A DNA stretch of 64,000 nt from Actinomycetota bacterium (GCA_016700055.1 CP064997.1:2480001-2544000), one strand, 5' to 3'; positions 8,867-17,657 are shown, counted from the first letter of the stretch. Made by a program: numbers and translations. The notes: generated by a model not told the origin, from the sequence alone.

Positions 8867-9958
8867 CTAGGCCGCGCCGAGCGACTGCTCGGCCCTCAAC
8901 AACGCGTACTGCGGCTTGACGATGCCGTTGATCAGGCGCAGCCGCTCGTCGAAGGGCGCGAATGCGCTCTTCATCGCGTTGATGGTGAGCCACTCGAAGT
9001 CTTCGAGGCCCCAGCCGAACGCGTCGGCGAGCTGCAGCAGCTCGTTCGTCATCGACGTGTCGCTCATCAACCGGTTGTCGGTGTTGACCGTCACCCGGAA
9101 GCGCAGCCTGCGCAGCAGACCGATCGGATGGTCGGCGACGGTGGCACAGACGCCCGTGTTGACGTTGGACGTCGGGCACAGCTCGAGCGGCACGCGCCGA
9201 TCACGCACGTAGGACGCCAGGCGCCCGAGCTTGGAGGGACCGCCGTCGGCAGCGTGGCCGATGTCGTCGACGATGCGCACACCGTGGCCGAGCCGCTCGG
9301 CCCCGCAGAACTGCAACGCCTCCCAGATCGACGGCAGCCCGAACGCCTCGCCGGCGTGGATCGTGGAGTGGAAGTTCTCGCGCTGGACGTGCTGGAAGGC
9401 GTCGAGGTGCCTGGTCGGCGGAAATCCGGCCTCGGCGCCCGCGATGTCGAAGCCGACCACGCCGGCGTCACGCCAGCGCACGGCCAGCTCGGCGATCTCC
9501 AGGCTGCGGGCCGCGGTGCGCATCGCCGAGCAGATCGCGTAGACGCTGATCCCGGTGTCGGACGCGCCGTTGCGGAACCCGGTGAGCACGGCGCCCATCA
9601 CCTCGTCGAGAGTGAGCCCGGCCTCGGTGTGCAACTCGGGAGCGAAACGCACCTCGGCATAGACCACGCCGTCGGCGGCGAGATCGAGCGCGCACTCGTA
9701 GGCGACGCGCTCCAGCGCGTCGGGATGCTGCATCACGCCGATCGTGTGGGCGAAGGTCTCCAGATACAGCACCAGATCGTTGCGCTTGGCACCGCGGTGG
9801 AACCAGTGCGACAGGTCGTCGACGTCGCTCGTCGGCAGGTTGCCGTAGCCGTGCTCGGCGGCGAGCTCGACGACGCTCCGCGGGCGCAGACCCCCGTCGA
9901 GGTGATCGTGCAGCAGTGCCTTCGGAGCCCGGGCGCAGAACTCGGCAGCGAGGCTCAT
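8867..9958 (-). CDS. add: adenosine deaminase, copy 1
   Basis: A 363-residue metal-dependent deaminase that converts adenosine (and deoxyadenosine) to inosine. It has the zinc ligands HDHLDGGLRP near residue 18, a further histidine in STIHAGEAF, and the C-terminal metal site VTVNTDNRLMS; NTDN in place of the classic NTDD is shared with its neighbour. It is closely similar along its whole length to the next gene, from which it is separated by 12 nt, so this is a tandem duplication. Its ATG has TAGGCT 9 nt upstream, and the TAG of that hexamer is the stop of the upstream copy. Confidence 0.92.
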   Translation of the reverse strand: MSLAAEFCARAPKALLHDHLDGGLRPRSVVELAAEHGYGNLPTSDVDDLSHWFHRGAKRNDLVLYLETFAHTIGVMQHPDALERVAYECALDLAADGVVYAEVRFAPELHTEAGLTLDEVMGAVLTGFRNGASDTGISVYAICSAMRTAARSLEIAELAVRWRDAGVVGFDIAGAEAGFPPTRHLDAFQHVQRENFHSTIHAGEAFGLPSIWEALQFCGAERLGHGVRIVDDIGHAADGGPSKLGRLASYVRDRRVPLELCPTSNVNTGVCATVADHPIGLLRRLRFRVTVNTDNRLMSDTSMTNELLQLADAFGWGLEDFEWLTINAMKSAFAPFDERLRLINGIVKPQYALLRAEQSLGAA

Positions 9959-9967
9959 CGGACGTCG

Positions 9968-9973
9968 AGCCTA
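9968..9973 (-). promoter_or_regulatory. -10-like hexamer overlapping the stop codon of the upstream gene
   Basis: TAGGCT on the minus strand, 9 nt from the ATG of adenosine deaminase copy 1. Its first three bases are the stop codon of copy 2. It may allow leaderless internal transcription of add copy 1 and upp. Confidence 0.35.
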
Positions 9974-11047
9974 GTGCTGGTGGAGCTCGGCGAAGCCGGG
10001 CCGCACGACCTGCTCCACGATGCGGACGCGATCCTCGAAGGGTGCGAAGCCGCTCATCACACCGTTGACGACGAGCTGTTGCAATTCGGACCAGTCGAGT
10101 GCGAACGCGGTGCCCACGGCGTACAGCTCCGACGACGCCGACACCCCGCTCATCAGGCGGTTGTCGGTGTTGACGCTCACGTTGAACCCGGCGCGCAGGA
10201 ACGCCCCGATCGGGTGGTCGGCCACCGACGCGACGGCGCCGATCTGCACGTTGCAGGTGGGTGCCATCTCGAGGTGCACCTGGCGGTCGAGCACGTGGCG
10301 CGCCAACGGACCGAGCACGAGACGGCCGTCGGGGCCGAGATGGGTGTCGCGGCCCAGCCGTACACCGTGGCCGATGCGGTGTGCTCCGTGGGCGAGGGCG
10401 TCGGAGATCAGCTCCAGGTCCGGCGGCTCGCTCGCGTGGATGGTGACGTTGAGGTGAAGACGTCGGGCGGCGGCGAGCGCGTCGGCGTGCAGCGACGGCG
10501 GGAACCCGGTCTCGGCGCCGGCGAGATCGAACGCGACGACCTTCGGCTCACGCCGGCGGACGCGGTCGACGAGCGCGACGATCTCGCGTGAGCGCCCCGC
10601 GGTGCGCATCGCGCAGCAGATGACGCCGACCAGTATCGAGTGGCCGGCGCGCACTGCTTCGGCTTCGCCGCGGCGGATGCCCGCGCACACCGCGTCGACG
10701 GCGGCCTCGAGCGCGACCCCACCCCCTTGGTGCAACTCGGGGGCGAAGCGGATCTCGGCGTACACGACCCCGTCGGCGGCGAGGTCGACGACCGCTTCGT
10801 AGGCGACGCGCTCCAACGCCGCCTCCGTCGCCAGCACCGCGAGCGTGTGCTCGAACGTGGCCAGGTACTGGACGATGTCGCGGGTGTCGGCGCCGCGGGT
10901 GAACCAGTCCTGCAGGCCGGCCGGCTCGGTCGCCGGCAGGTGCGGCGTCCACCCGCACTCGTCGGCCAGCTCGAGCACCGTCTGAGGTCGCAGCCCACCG
11001 TCGAGGTGGTCGTGCAGCAGCGACTTGGGCGCCGCCCGCGGATTCAT
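9971..11047 (-). CDS. adenosine deaminase, copy 2
   Basis: A 358-residue paralogue of the adjacent deaminase. It shares SLLHDHLDGGLRP, the VTIHASE histidine region, and SVNTDNRLMSG at the C-terminal metal site. Differences spread over the whole length show an old duplication. Substrates may have diverged (for example adenosine against another 6-amino purine derivative), but nothing visible decides this. It lies 19 nt after the second ABC permease gene on the same strand. Confidence 0.9.
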   Translation of the reverse strand: MNPRAAPKSLLHDHLDGGLRPQTVLELADECGWTPHLPATEPAGLQDWFTRGADTRDIVQYLATFEHTLAVLATEAALERVAYEAVVDLAADGVVYAEIRFAPELHQGGGVALEAAVDAVCAGIRRGEAEAVRAGHSILVGVICCAMRTAGRSREIVALVDRVRRREPKVVAFDLAGAETGFPPSLHADALAAARRLHLNVTIHASEPPDLELISDALAHGAHRIGHGVRLGRDTHLGPDGRLVLGPLARHVLDRQVHLEMAPTCNVQIGAVASVADHPIGAFLRAGFNVSVNTDNRLMSGVSASSELYAVGTAFALDWSELQQLVVNGVMSGFAPFEDRVRIVEQVVRPGFAELHQH

Positions 11048-11066
11048 GCGTGAGGGCGGCCGGCAT

Positions 11067-12389
11067 CTAGAGCTGGGAGCCCTTGCGCCAGGGGATGCCC
11101 TCCTGCGCAGGAGGTCGCAGCTGCTGGCCGCCGACCGATACCACGACGAGGGTGACGAGGTACGGCATGATGTAGACGAACTGGTTGTTCGGCCGCTCCG
11201 CCATCGCGTACGCGATGAACCCCGCCGCCGAGAGCGCCACCGTCCACGGGACGATCGACCAGCGCTTGCGCCACACGGCGACCACCGTCGCGACCGCGAT
11301 GGCGATCGCCGCCGCCAGGATCAGCGCCCGGACCAGCTCTTCCGGGCGCACTCTCAAGGTGATGCCCTGGAAGTAGCCGAAGAGGCCGGCGCCGGCCGCC
11401 ACACCAGCGGGCATCCAGTTGCCGACGATCAGAGTCGCCAGGCCGAGGAAGCCGCGCCCGCCCGTCTGGCCCTCTTGGTAGCGGTTCGTGAACAGCACGA
11501 GCACCGCCCCGCCGAGGCCCGCGCTCGCCCCGGACAGGATCATGCCGTAGTAGCGGGTGGCGTACACCGACACGCCGAGCGAGTCGGCGGCGCTCGGGCG
11601 CTCACCGGCAGATCGCAGGCGCAGCCCGAACGGGGTGTGCCAGATGACGTACGCCGAAGCGAAGAACACCGCGGCCACGAGGATCAGGTCGTACGTGATG
11701 TTCGTCGTCAGGCCCTTCAGCAGCCCGGCGATGTCGGACACCATGAACCAGCCGCGCTCCTCGATCCAGCCGAGGGGGTCGGGAGTGGTCCACCCGAACA
11801 GGTCGCCGCCGGAGGTCAACGGCATCGTGAACCGTCCGAGGGAGCCCTTGTTGCCGGGGGAGTTCGTGATCGAGCCGCCCGGTTCGCCGACGAAGAGCAG
11901 GTTGGCCATGAAGCGGGCCACACCAGGGGCGATGATGTTGATCGCGAAACCCGACACGATGTGGTTGACGCCGAACGTCACCGTCGCGAAGGCGTGGAGC
12001 AGGCCGCCGAGGACGCCGCCGATCACGCCGCCGAGCAGGGCTGCCCACGGCCCGTACTCCCAGCCCCACCACCCGGCGAAGATCGTGCCCATCACCATCA
12101 TGCCTTCGAGGCCGATGTTCACGGTGCCGCTGCGCTCTGCCCAAAGACCCGCGAGACCGCAGAGCGCGATCGGTGCCGCCGTGCGCAGAGCGGCGCCGAA
12201 CGTGCCCGACGACGTGAGGTCGTCGTTGCCGCTGATCAGGCGCGCGGTCGAGATGATGGCGACGCCGACGAGCGCCCACATCGTGACCGAGCGCTGAGCG
12301 AAGAAGCGGGCGAAGCGCTCGCCGAACGAGGGTGTGCCGCGCGGCGCTTCGGTGGTCATCGTCGCGGTGCTGGCGTCGGTGGAGCTCAC
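11067..12389 (-). CDS. nucleoside ABC transporter permease 2 (NupQ/YufQ type)
   Basis: A 440-residue integral membrane protein of the branched-chain/sugar permease family. After a Ser/Thr-rich cytoplasmic N-terminus it has about ten hydrophobic segments. AERSGTVNIGLEGMM is the strongly conserved segment of permeases that work with BMP-type nucleoside-binding lipoproteins; GVNHIVSGFAINIIAPG is a second one. Its start overlaps the stop of permease 1 by 4 nt, so the transporter genes are translationally coupled. It is longer than the usual ~310-350 residues because of insertions between membrane segments (roughly residues 145-215). Confidence 0.88.
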   Translation of the reverse strand: MSSTDASTATMTTEAPRGTPSFGERFARFFAQRSVTMWALVGVAIISTARLISGNDDLTSSGTFGAALRTAAPIALCGLAGLWAERSGTVNIGLEGMMVMGTIFAGWWGWEYGPWAALLGGVIGGVLGGLLHAFATVTFGVNHIVSGFAINIIAPGVARFMANLLFVGEPGGSITNSPGNKGSLGRFTMPLTSGGDLFGWTTPDPLGWIEERGWFMVSDIAGLLKGLTTNITYDLILVAAVFFASAYVIWHTPFGLRLRSAGERPSAADSLGVSVYATRYYGMILSGASAGLGGAVLVLFTNRYQEGQTGGRGFLGLATLIVGNWMPAGVAAGAGLFGYFQGITLRVRPEELVRALILAAAIAIAVATVVAVWRKRWSIVPWTVALSAAGFIAYAMAERPNNQFVYIMPYLVTLVVVSVGGQQLRPPAQEGIPWRKGSQL

Positions 12390-13531
12390 GTCGTCACCCC
12401 CGCACTACCGGGTCCGGTCGCTATCGGTTCGGGGACCCTGGCCGCGGCAGCTCGCGCGGCGGCGCGGGTCGCGGCCTCCTCGTTGCTGCGCTGGACCACC
12501 TCGAACGCGATCACGGCGGCCAGCAGGAACGAGCCCTGCAGGATGACGCCGATCTCCTGGGGGATGCCGAACGGGGAGAGACGCTGGGTGGCTCTTTCGA
12601 TGGTCGCCCACACGAGGGCGGCCGCGGCGATGCCGCCGGGGTGGTTGCGCCCGAGCAGGGCGAGCGAGATGCCGGTGAACCCGAGGGACTTCGGGAACTG
12701 ATCGCCGTACTTGTGGAACTGGGGGTCGGCGAGCAGACCGCTCATGCCGATCAGGCCGGCCACCGCACCGGAGAGGACGATCGTCGCCAGCACCATCACC
12801 TTCGGGTTGATCCCCGCCGTGCGCGCCGCCGCCGGGTTCGTGCCCGAGACGCGCAGGTGGTAGCCGAAGCGGCTGCGGTTGAGCATCAGGTGGTAGCCGA
12901 TGCCGAGGGCGACCGCGAAGGGCAAGAAGCCCTGCAGCACCACACCCTCCGGAAGGTCGAGCCCGACGAGCTCGAACAGCCGGTTGAGCGGGGGGAGCTG
13001 CGCCGACTTCGGCAGTGGCTTGGTCTCGGCAACGAGATCGACGGCCTTGTTGCGCAGGTACTCCGCGACCAAGAAGGCGGTGATCCCGGTCGCGATGTAG
13101 TTGAGCATGATCGTCGAGATCACCTCGTTGACGCCCCGGGTCACCTTCAGGACGCCGGCGATCGCCGCCCATGCCGCGCCGACCACGACCGCGATCACGA
13201 GGATCATCGTCACGTGCAGCACCGGCGGCAGGCTCACCGCTGCGCCGGCGGCCGCGGCGAGCAGGGTGGCGAGGATGTACTGGCCGTTGGCGCCGATGTT
13301 GAACAGGTTCATCTTGAACCCGATCGCCACCGCTACGCCGGCGACGTAGTAGGGGGTGGCGCGGTTGATGATCGCGACGACCGCGTCGATCGAGTCGATC
13401 GACTTCCACATCTCCGCGAACGCCGTCAGCGGGTTGTTGCCGCTGATCATCAGCGCGATCGAGCTGACTACGAACGCGACGGCGGCGGCGACCGCCGGAG
13501 CGAGCAGAGCGTGCCTGATCCTTGTGATCAC
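12386..13531 (-). CDS. nucleoside ABC transporter permease 1 (NupP/YufP type)
   Basis: A 381-residue permease with about nine membrane segments. It starts MITRIRHALLAP and has the family segment FNIGANGQYILA and GVNEVISTIMLNYIA. The start overlaps the stop of the ABC ATPase gene by 4 nt. With the second permease it would form the heterodimeric channel through which nucleosides pass from the BMP lipoprotein into the cytoplasm. Confidence 0.88.
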   Translation of the reverse strand: MITRIRHALLAPAVAAAVAFVVSSIALMISGNNPLTAFAEMWKSIDSIDAVVAIINRATPYYVAGVAVAIGFKMNLFNIGANGQYILATLLAAAAGAAVSLPPVLHVTMILVIAVVVGAAWAAIAGVLKVTRGVNEVISTIMLNYIATGITAFLVAEYLRNKAVDLVAETKPLPKSAQLPPLNRLFELVGLDLPEGVVLQGFLPFAVALGIGYHLMLNRSRFGYHLRVSGTNPAAARTAGINPKVMVLATIVLSGAVAGLIGMSGLLADPQFHKYGDQFPKSLGFTGISLALLGRNHPGGIAAAALVWATIERATQRLSPFGIPQEIGVILQGSFLLAAVIAFEVVQRSNEEAATRAAARAAAARVPEPIATGPGSAGVTT

Positions 13532-15207
13532 CCGGGCCCCTCCCCGTCGGCGCCGGCCGGGCGCTGCCTCTGCGTCTTCACCCCGGTCATGTACGAGCCG
13601 AGCTCGACGGGCGTGACATGCGCCGGGTCGAGCTCGGCCACCATCTGGCCGCGGAGCATCACGAGCAGGCGGTCGGAGAGCCCGATCAGCTCCTCGAGGT
13701 CGGCCGAGATGAGCAGGGTGGCGAGGCCCTTGGCCCGGGCGTCGCGCAAGATGTCCCAGATGCTCGCCTGGGCCCCGACGTCGACGCCACGCGTCGGGTG
13801 GGCGGCCACGAGCAACCGCGGCTCGGCGGTCATCTCCCGTCCGACGACCAGCTTTTGCTGGTTGCCCCCGGACAGCGTGAACGCAGGCACATCTGCACCA
13901 GGGGTGCGGACGTCGAACTCTTCGATGACCTGGGCGGTGCGCTCACGGGCGCCGGCGCGGTCGATCCAGGCCCCCTTGGCGAACGGCACCCTGGTCTGGT
14001 GACCGAGCATGACGTTCTCCCAGATCGTGAGCGGCAGGACGAGCCCGTCCTTCTGGCGGTCCTGGGGGATGTAGCCGATCCCGTGCTCGCGGCGCTCGAG
14101 GGTGGACATCCCGGTGATGTCGCTGCCGTCGAGCAGCAGCTCCCCGGTGGCCGGGCGCAGGCCGACGATCGCCTCGATCAGCTCCGCCTGGCCGTTGCCC
14201 TCCACACCGGCGACGCCGAGGATCTCCCCGGCGTGGATGCGGAACGAGACGTTGTCGAGCGTGAGCCTTCTCGTCTGGGAGCGCATGGGCACCCTCGCCG
14301 AGTCGGCGGTACCGAGGTTCGCGGTCGCGGCATCGATCCCGGTCAACGGCGCCGCGCCCTGGTCGTTGCCGGCTTCGGCCGCGACGCACAGGTCGCGCAC
14401 TTCGAAGAGGACGCGATCGGTGACGGTGCTCTCGCGGGTCTCGGGTGAGGGCAGCTCGCTGCCGACCATCATCTCGGCCAGCTCGTGGGCGCTGACCGAC
14501 GACGGGTCGGCCACCTCGCCGACGGTCTTGCCGGCACGGATGACGGTGATCGCATCGGCGTACTTCAACACCTCGTCGAGCTTGTGGGAGATGAAGATCG
14601 CCGTCGATCCGCCGCGGGTGAGCTCACGCAACGACTCGAACAGCTCGTCCACCTCGTGGGGCACGAGCACCGCCGTCGGTTCGTCGAGGATGAGTATCCG
14701 CGCGCCGCGGTACAGCACCTTCAGGATCTCACAGCGCTGCTTCTCGCCGACGCCGAGGTTCGCGACGAGTTCGTCCGGGTCGACCTCGAGCCCGTACTGC
14801 TCACCGAGCTCGACGAGGCGCGCCCGCGCCGCCTTCGCGTCGAGGCGCCACGCGTGACCGGGTTCTTGACCGAGGACGATGTTCTCCCAGACGGTCAGGT
14901 TGTCGGCGAGCATGAAGTGCTGGAACACCATCCCGATCCCGGCGGCGATGGCCTCCTTCGGGGTGCGGAAGTTGCGTTCGGCGCCGTCGACCACGATGGT
15001 GCCCTCGTCGGGGCGGTGAGCCCCGTACAGGGTCTTCATGAGGGTCGACTTACCCGCTCCGTTCTCGCCGACGATCGCGTGGATCGTGCCCTGGCGGACC
15101 GTGAGGTCGACGCCGTCGTTCGCGACCACCCCCGGGAAGCGCTTGACGATGTCGCGCAGTTCGATCGCGACCGGAGCCAGCGTGGCTGCGCCCATCTCGA
15201 TTCCCAT
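13528..15207 (-). CDS. nucleoside/sugar ABC transporter ATPase, two nucleotide-binding domains
   Basis: A 559-residue protein with two ABC domains. The first has Walker A GENGAGKST, an LGVGEKQ signature and Walker B ILILDEPTAVL. The second has a degenerate Walker A (GVEGNGQAEL), a standard LSGGNQQK signature and AAHPTRGVDVGA, the usual asymmetry of ribose and nucleoside importers. The start is MGIEMGAATL at 15207; the second ATG at 15195 is nearly as good, with GGGAATCGAG just before it. An insert between the domains (about residues 260-300) is longer than usual. It energises the two permeases encoded downstream. Confidence 0.9.
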   Translation of the reverse strand: MGIEMGAATLAPVAIELRDIVKRFPGVVANDGVDLTVRQGTIHAIVGENGAGKSTLMKTLYGAHRPDEGTIVVDGAERNFRTPKEAIAAGIGMVFQHFMLADNLTVWENIVLGQEPGHAWRLDAKAARARLVELGEQYGLEVDPDELVANLGVGEKQRCEILKVLYRGARILILDEPTAVLVPHEVDELFESLRELTRGGSTAIFISHKLDEVLKYADAITVIRAGKTVGEVADPSSVSAHELAEMMVGSELPSPETRESTVTDRVLFEVRDLCVAAEAGNDQGAAPLTGIDAATANLGTADSARVPMRSQTRRLTLDNVSFRIHAGEILGVAGVEGNGQAELIEAIVGLRPATGELLLDGSDITGMSTLERREHGIGYIPQDRQKDGLVLPLTIWENVMLGHQTRVPFAKGAWIDRAGARERTAQVIEEFDVRTPGADVPAFTLSGGNQQKLVVGREMTAEPRLLVAAHPTRGVDVGAQASIWDILRDARAKGLATLLISADLEELIGLSDRLLVMLRGQMVAELDPAHVTPVELGSYMTGVKTQRQRPAGADGEGPG

Positions 15208-15287
15208 CGGCGCTCTGTCTAGCCGATCCGCAGGTGCCGACAATCGATCGCGCGTCTTCGGCACTTCGTCAGGCCCACCGGACGCGA

Positions 15288-15318
15288 GCGTGCCCGCCCG
15301 GCGAGCGGGCGGGCACGC
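15288..15318 (-). terminator. strong intercistronic hairpin in the nucleoside operon
   Basis: A perfect 13-bp inverted repeat, GCGTGCCCGCCCG and its complement, around the 5-nt loop GCGAG (plus-strand reading). It lies in the 160-bp gap between the binding-protein gene and the ATPase gene. There is no T-run on either side, so it may be an attenuator or an mRNA 3'-end protector rather than a full terminator. Confidence 0.6.
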
Positions 15319-15340
15319 GGTTTCACGCTGTCCGAATCGT

Positions 15341-15356
15341 GCGGGGCGAGCCCCGC
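15341..15356 (-). terminator. second hairpin directly after the binding-protein gene
   Basis: GCGGGG and CCCCGC around a 4-nt loop, starting 12 nt after the stop of the BMP lipoprotein gene in the direction of transcription. With the stronger hairpin 22 nt further on it forms a tandem pair that could reduce read-through into the ATPase and permease genes. Confidence 0.5.
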
Positions 15357-15367
15357 TTCCTACTTCC

Positions 15368-16501
15368 TTACGGCGCGGTCGGAACCTCGATCGTGCCGTC
15401 GATGATCTGTGCCGCGAAGTCGTCGAGCTGATCGGCGATGTCGTCGACGAAGCCACCGGAGGTGGAGTAGCCGACGCCGTCAGCGGCGAGGTCGAACGTG
15501 GTCACGCCGGCGGCGAAGGTGCCCTCGGCGTACGCCTTCACGGTCTGGTACACCGCGACGTCGACCTTCTTCAGCATCGAGGTCAGGATGTACGGCTGCA
15601 GGTCGGGCTCGACCAGGTTGTACTGGTCGGAGTCGACGCCGATCGCCCACACCTCACCGGGCACTGCGGCCTCTTGGGCCGCCTGGAACGCACCGAGGCC
15701 CGAGGCACCGGCGGCTGAGTACACCACGTCGGCGCCGTCGGCGTACATCGCTGCGGCGATCTCCTTGCCCTTGGCCGAGTCGTTGAAGCCCGTGAAGTCC
15801 GGCGGCTGGGAGATGTACTGCACCAGCACCTCGATCTCCGGGTCGACCGCGGCCACGCCGGCGGCGAAGCCGGCCTCGAACCGCTTGATGAGGTCGTTCT
15901 CGACACCACCGATGAACCCGACCTTGCCGGTCTGGCTCTTCAGCGCGGCGGCGGCGCCGACGAGGAACGAGCCCTCGTGCTCGGCGAACACGAGCGAGGC
16001 CACGTTGTCGGCCTCGACGACCGAGTCGATGATCGCGAAGCTGGTCTCCGGGTTCTCGGCGGAGCCTGCGGTGATCGCGTCACCCCACAGGAAGCCGACG
16101 CCGATGACGAGGCCGTTGCCGGCGTCGATCAGCCCGGCCAGGCGCTCGGCCCGGTCGCCTTCGCCGGTGGGCGTGGATTCGCTCGGGACGACGCCGAACT
16201 CGGCGACGGCCTGGTCGAGGCCGGCGGCAGCGGCGTCGTTGAAGGACTTGTCGCCACGGCCGGTGACGTCGAACAGCAGGCCGACGGCGGCGCCGTCGCC
16301 GGGGGCGTCGGTGCTCGGGGCGTCGGTGCTCGGGGCGTCGGTGCTCGGGGCGTCGGTGCTCGGTGCATCGGTGCTCGGGGCGTCGGTGCTCGGGGCGTCG
16401 GTTTCGTCGGTGCCTCCGTCGTCGCCTCCGCAGGCACCGGCGACGAGGCCGAGCACTGCGAATACGGCGACAGCAGAGACGAGGCGCTTCTTGGTGCGCA
16501 T
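15368..16501 (-). CDS. BMP-family nucleoside-binding lipoprotein
   Basis: A 377-residue extracytoplasmic binding protein and the first gene of the nucleoside operon. The signal is lysine-rich (MRTKKR) followed by a hydrophobic run and a lipobox-like AGAC with the acyl-accepting Cys24. A spacer of seven TDAPS units follows (residues 34-68), then the mature BMP domain beginning GLLFDVTGRGDKSFND, which is the hallmark of the family (PnrA, NupN, TmpC). The aspartate in the GRGDKSFND loop and the downstream GVEND and GVDSDQ segments fit nucleoside binding. It would deliver nucleosides to the downstream permease pair. Confidence 0.9.
   Translation of the reverse strand: MRTKKRLVSAVAVFAVLGLVAGACGGDDGGTDETDAPSTDAPSTDAPSTDAPSTDAPSTDAPSTDAPGDGAAVGLLFDVTGRGDKSFNDAAAAGLDQAVAEFGVVPSESTPTGEGDRAERLAGLIDAGNGLVIGVGFLWGDAITAGSAENPETSFAIIDSVVEADNVASLVFAEHEGSFLVGAAAALKSQTGKVGFIGGVENDLIKRFEAGFAAGVAAVDPEIEVLVQYISQPPDFTGFNDSAKGKEIAAAMYADGADVVYSAAGASGLGAFQAAQEAAVPGEVWAIGVDSDQYNLVEPDLQPYILTSMLKKVDVAVYQTVKAYAEGTFAAGVTTFDLAADGVGYSTSGGFVDDIADQLDDFAAQIIDGTIEVPTAP
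16298..16402 (-). repeat. seven 15-bp tandem repeats encoding TDAPS
   Basis: Seven in-frame copies of a 15-bp unit in the binding-protein gene. Six copies are almost identical at the DNA level and one carries a silent change (GCATCG instead of GCGTCG). They encode a flexible Asp/Thr/Ser/Pro linker between the lipidated cysteine and the binding domain. Near-identity at DNA level suggests recent slippage, so copy number may vary between strains. Confidence 0.85.
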
Positions 16502-16649
16502 GTCTGTGTCTCCCCCTCGCGGGTCACCCCGCGTGGTTGTTGTTTGGTCGGCATCGAATGTAGCGCGCCTGGCGGGAGCGCCCACCGCCACCGATGGCGC
16601 GGAGGTAGCCTCGGGATGTTCCTGCCCGCCGGCGGGACCGACCCGGCTG

Positions 16650-17621
16650 ATGACGTCCACCCCAGCTAAAGCCCACCGACCTCACGGCCAGGCGAGGTCG
16701 AAGCCGCGCACGCGCGTGAGCCGACGCCGCTACGTAGCGCGGCGAGCGGGCGCTCTCGCCATCCTCGTCGTCGTCTTGCTGCTCGGCGCCCAGGTGGCCA
16801 TCTGGGCGGCGGGGGCCGCGGGCACCGAGACCGCTAGTGGTGCAGTGGTGGACGCAGCGGCGCCGAGCGAGTCCTCTTCGGCAACCGCTGCGCTCTCCAC
16901 CGACCCGCCCGGAACGGGCACAGAGGTCGGTGTCGACGTGAATGCCGGCGCAGTGCCGGTGCCGACCGCCGCGACTCCGGCGCGCCTCGCCGTCTACGGC
17001 GATTCCCACGCCGGTGGCTTCGGGCCCTACCTGGAGGAGATGCTCGACGACCTGGGGATCGTCGAGACGACGCTCACCTACAAGGTGTCGAGCGGGCTCG
17101 TGCGTGACGACTTCTACGACTGGCCCGCCGAGCTGCCGGCGATCGTCGCCGCGGACCAGCCGGCGATCGCGGTCGTCGCCTGGGGTGGCAACGACGGCCA
17201 GGGGATGACCATCGACGGCAAGGCCTACGCGCTGACGAGCGACACCTGGGCCGAGGTTTACTCCGCCCGGGTCACGAAGATGCTCGACATCTTGACCGGC
17301 GCAGGCGCTCGGGTGATCTGGGTCGGGCTGGCCAACGCGCCCGACGCCGAGTTCTCCTCCCGGCTCGAGGTGGTGCGTGACGTCACCCGCGCAGCGGTCG
17401 AGGCATATCCCGTGCCGATCGCATACGTCGACACCTGGGCCCGGTTCACCGGGGTCGACGGGGGCTACGCCGAGTACGTGATCGACCCGCGCGACGGTCA
17501 GGGCAAGGACGTGCGGGCGAGCGACGGCAACCACCTGAACCCGACCGGTGCCGAGATCCTCTCGCTCGACATCGTCGAGGCAGTCAAGGTCGAGTTGCGC
17601 GCTCTCGGCGCGAACATCTAG
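16650..17621 (+). CDS. membrane-anchored SGNH/GDSL hydrolase (DUF459-like)
   Basis: A 323-residue protein with a basic N-terminus, one hydrophobic segment (ALAILVVVLLLGAQVAIWAA, about residues 35-54), an Ala/Ser/Thr-rich linker and an extracytoplasmic SGNH domain. The catalytic blocks are YGDSHAGGFG (block I Ser), WGGNDGQG (block III) and SDGNHLNPTG (block V Asp and His). Such domains usually remove or transfer acyl groups on wall polymers. The ATG at 16650 is chosen; a GTG at 16716 just before the membrane segment is possible. It is divergent from the BMP gene across a 148-bp gap. Confidence 0.75.
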   Translation: MTSTPAKAHRPHGQARSKPRTRVSRRRYVARRAGALAILVVVLLLGAQVAIWAAGAAGTETASGAVVDAAAPSESSSATAALSTDPPGTGTEVGVDVNAGAVPVPTAATPARLAVYGDSHAGGFGPYLEEMLDDLGIVETTLTYKVSSGLVRDDFYDWPAELPAIVAADQPAIAVVAWGGNDGQGMTIDGKAYALTSDTWAEVYSARVTKMLDILTGAGARVIWVGLANAPDAEFSSRLEVVRDVTRAAVEAYPVPIAYVDTWARFTGVDGGYAEYVIDPRDGQGKDVRASDGNHLNPTGAEILSLDIVEAVKVELRALGANI

Positions 17622-17641
17622 CACGGACCCTGACTTCGCGC

Positions 17642-17657
17642 TGGGCCGTTCGGCCCA
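17642..17657 (+). terminator. hairpin after the SGNH hydrolase gene
   Basis: TGGGCC-GTTC-GGCCCA, a perfect 6-bp stem 20 nt after the stop codon, followed by TTCCC. It is a weak rho-independent terminator candidate separating this gene from the next on the same strand. Confidence 0.45.

Noticed and set aside
8339..10591. A 750-codon open frame on the plus strand opposite upp and the deaminases; similar long antisense frames occur opposite pepN, the permeases, mfd and coxL
   Set aside because: Their translations are rich in Arg, Gly, Val, Glu and His with no family motifs, and they mirror GC-biased third positions of the real genes.
16298..16402. Direct repeats that could be taken for a CRISPR array
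   Set aside because: The units are 15 bp, contiguous without spacers, and in frame inside a lipoprotein linker.
16616..16669. A 17-codon frame MFLPAGGTDPADDVHPS overlapping the SGNH gene start, with TAGCCT just upstream
   Set aside because: TAGCCT is only 4 nt from the ATG, no ribosome-binding site is visible and the peptide has no conserved feature; kept only as a possible short upstream frame.
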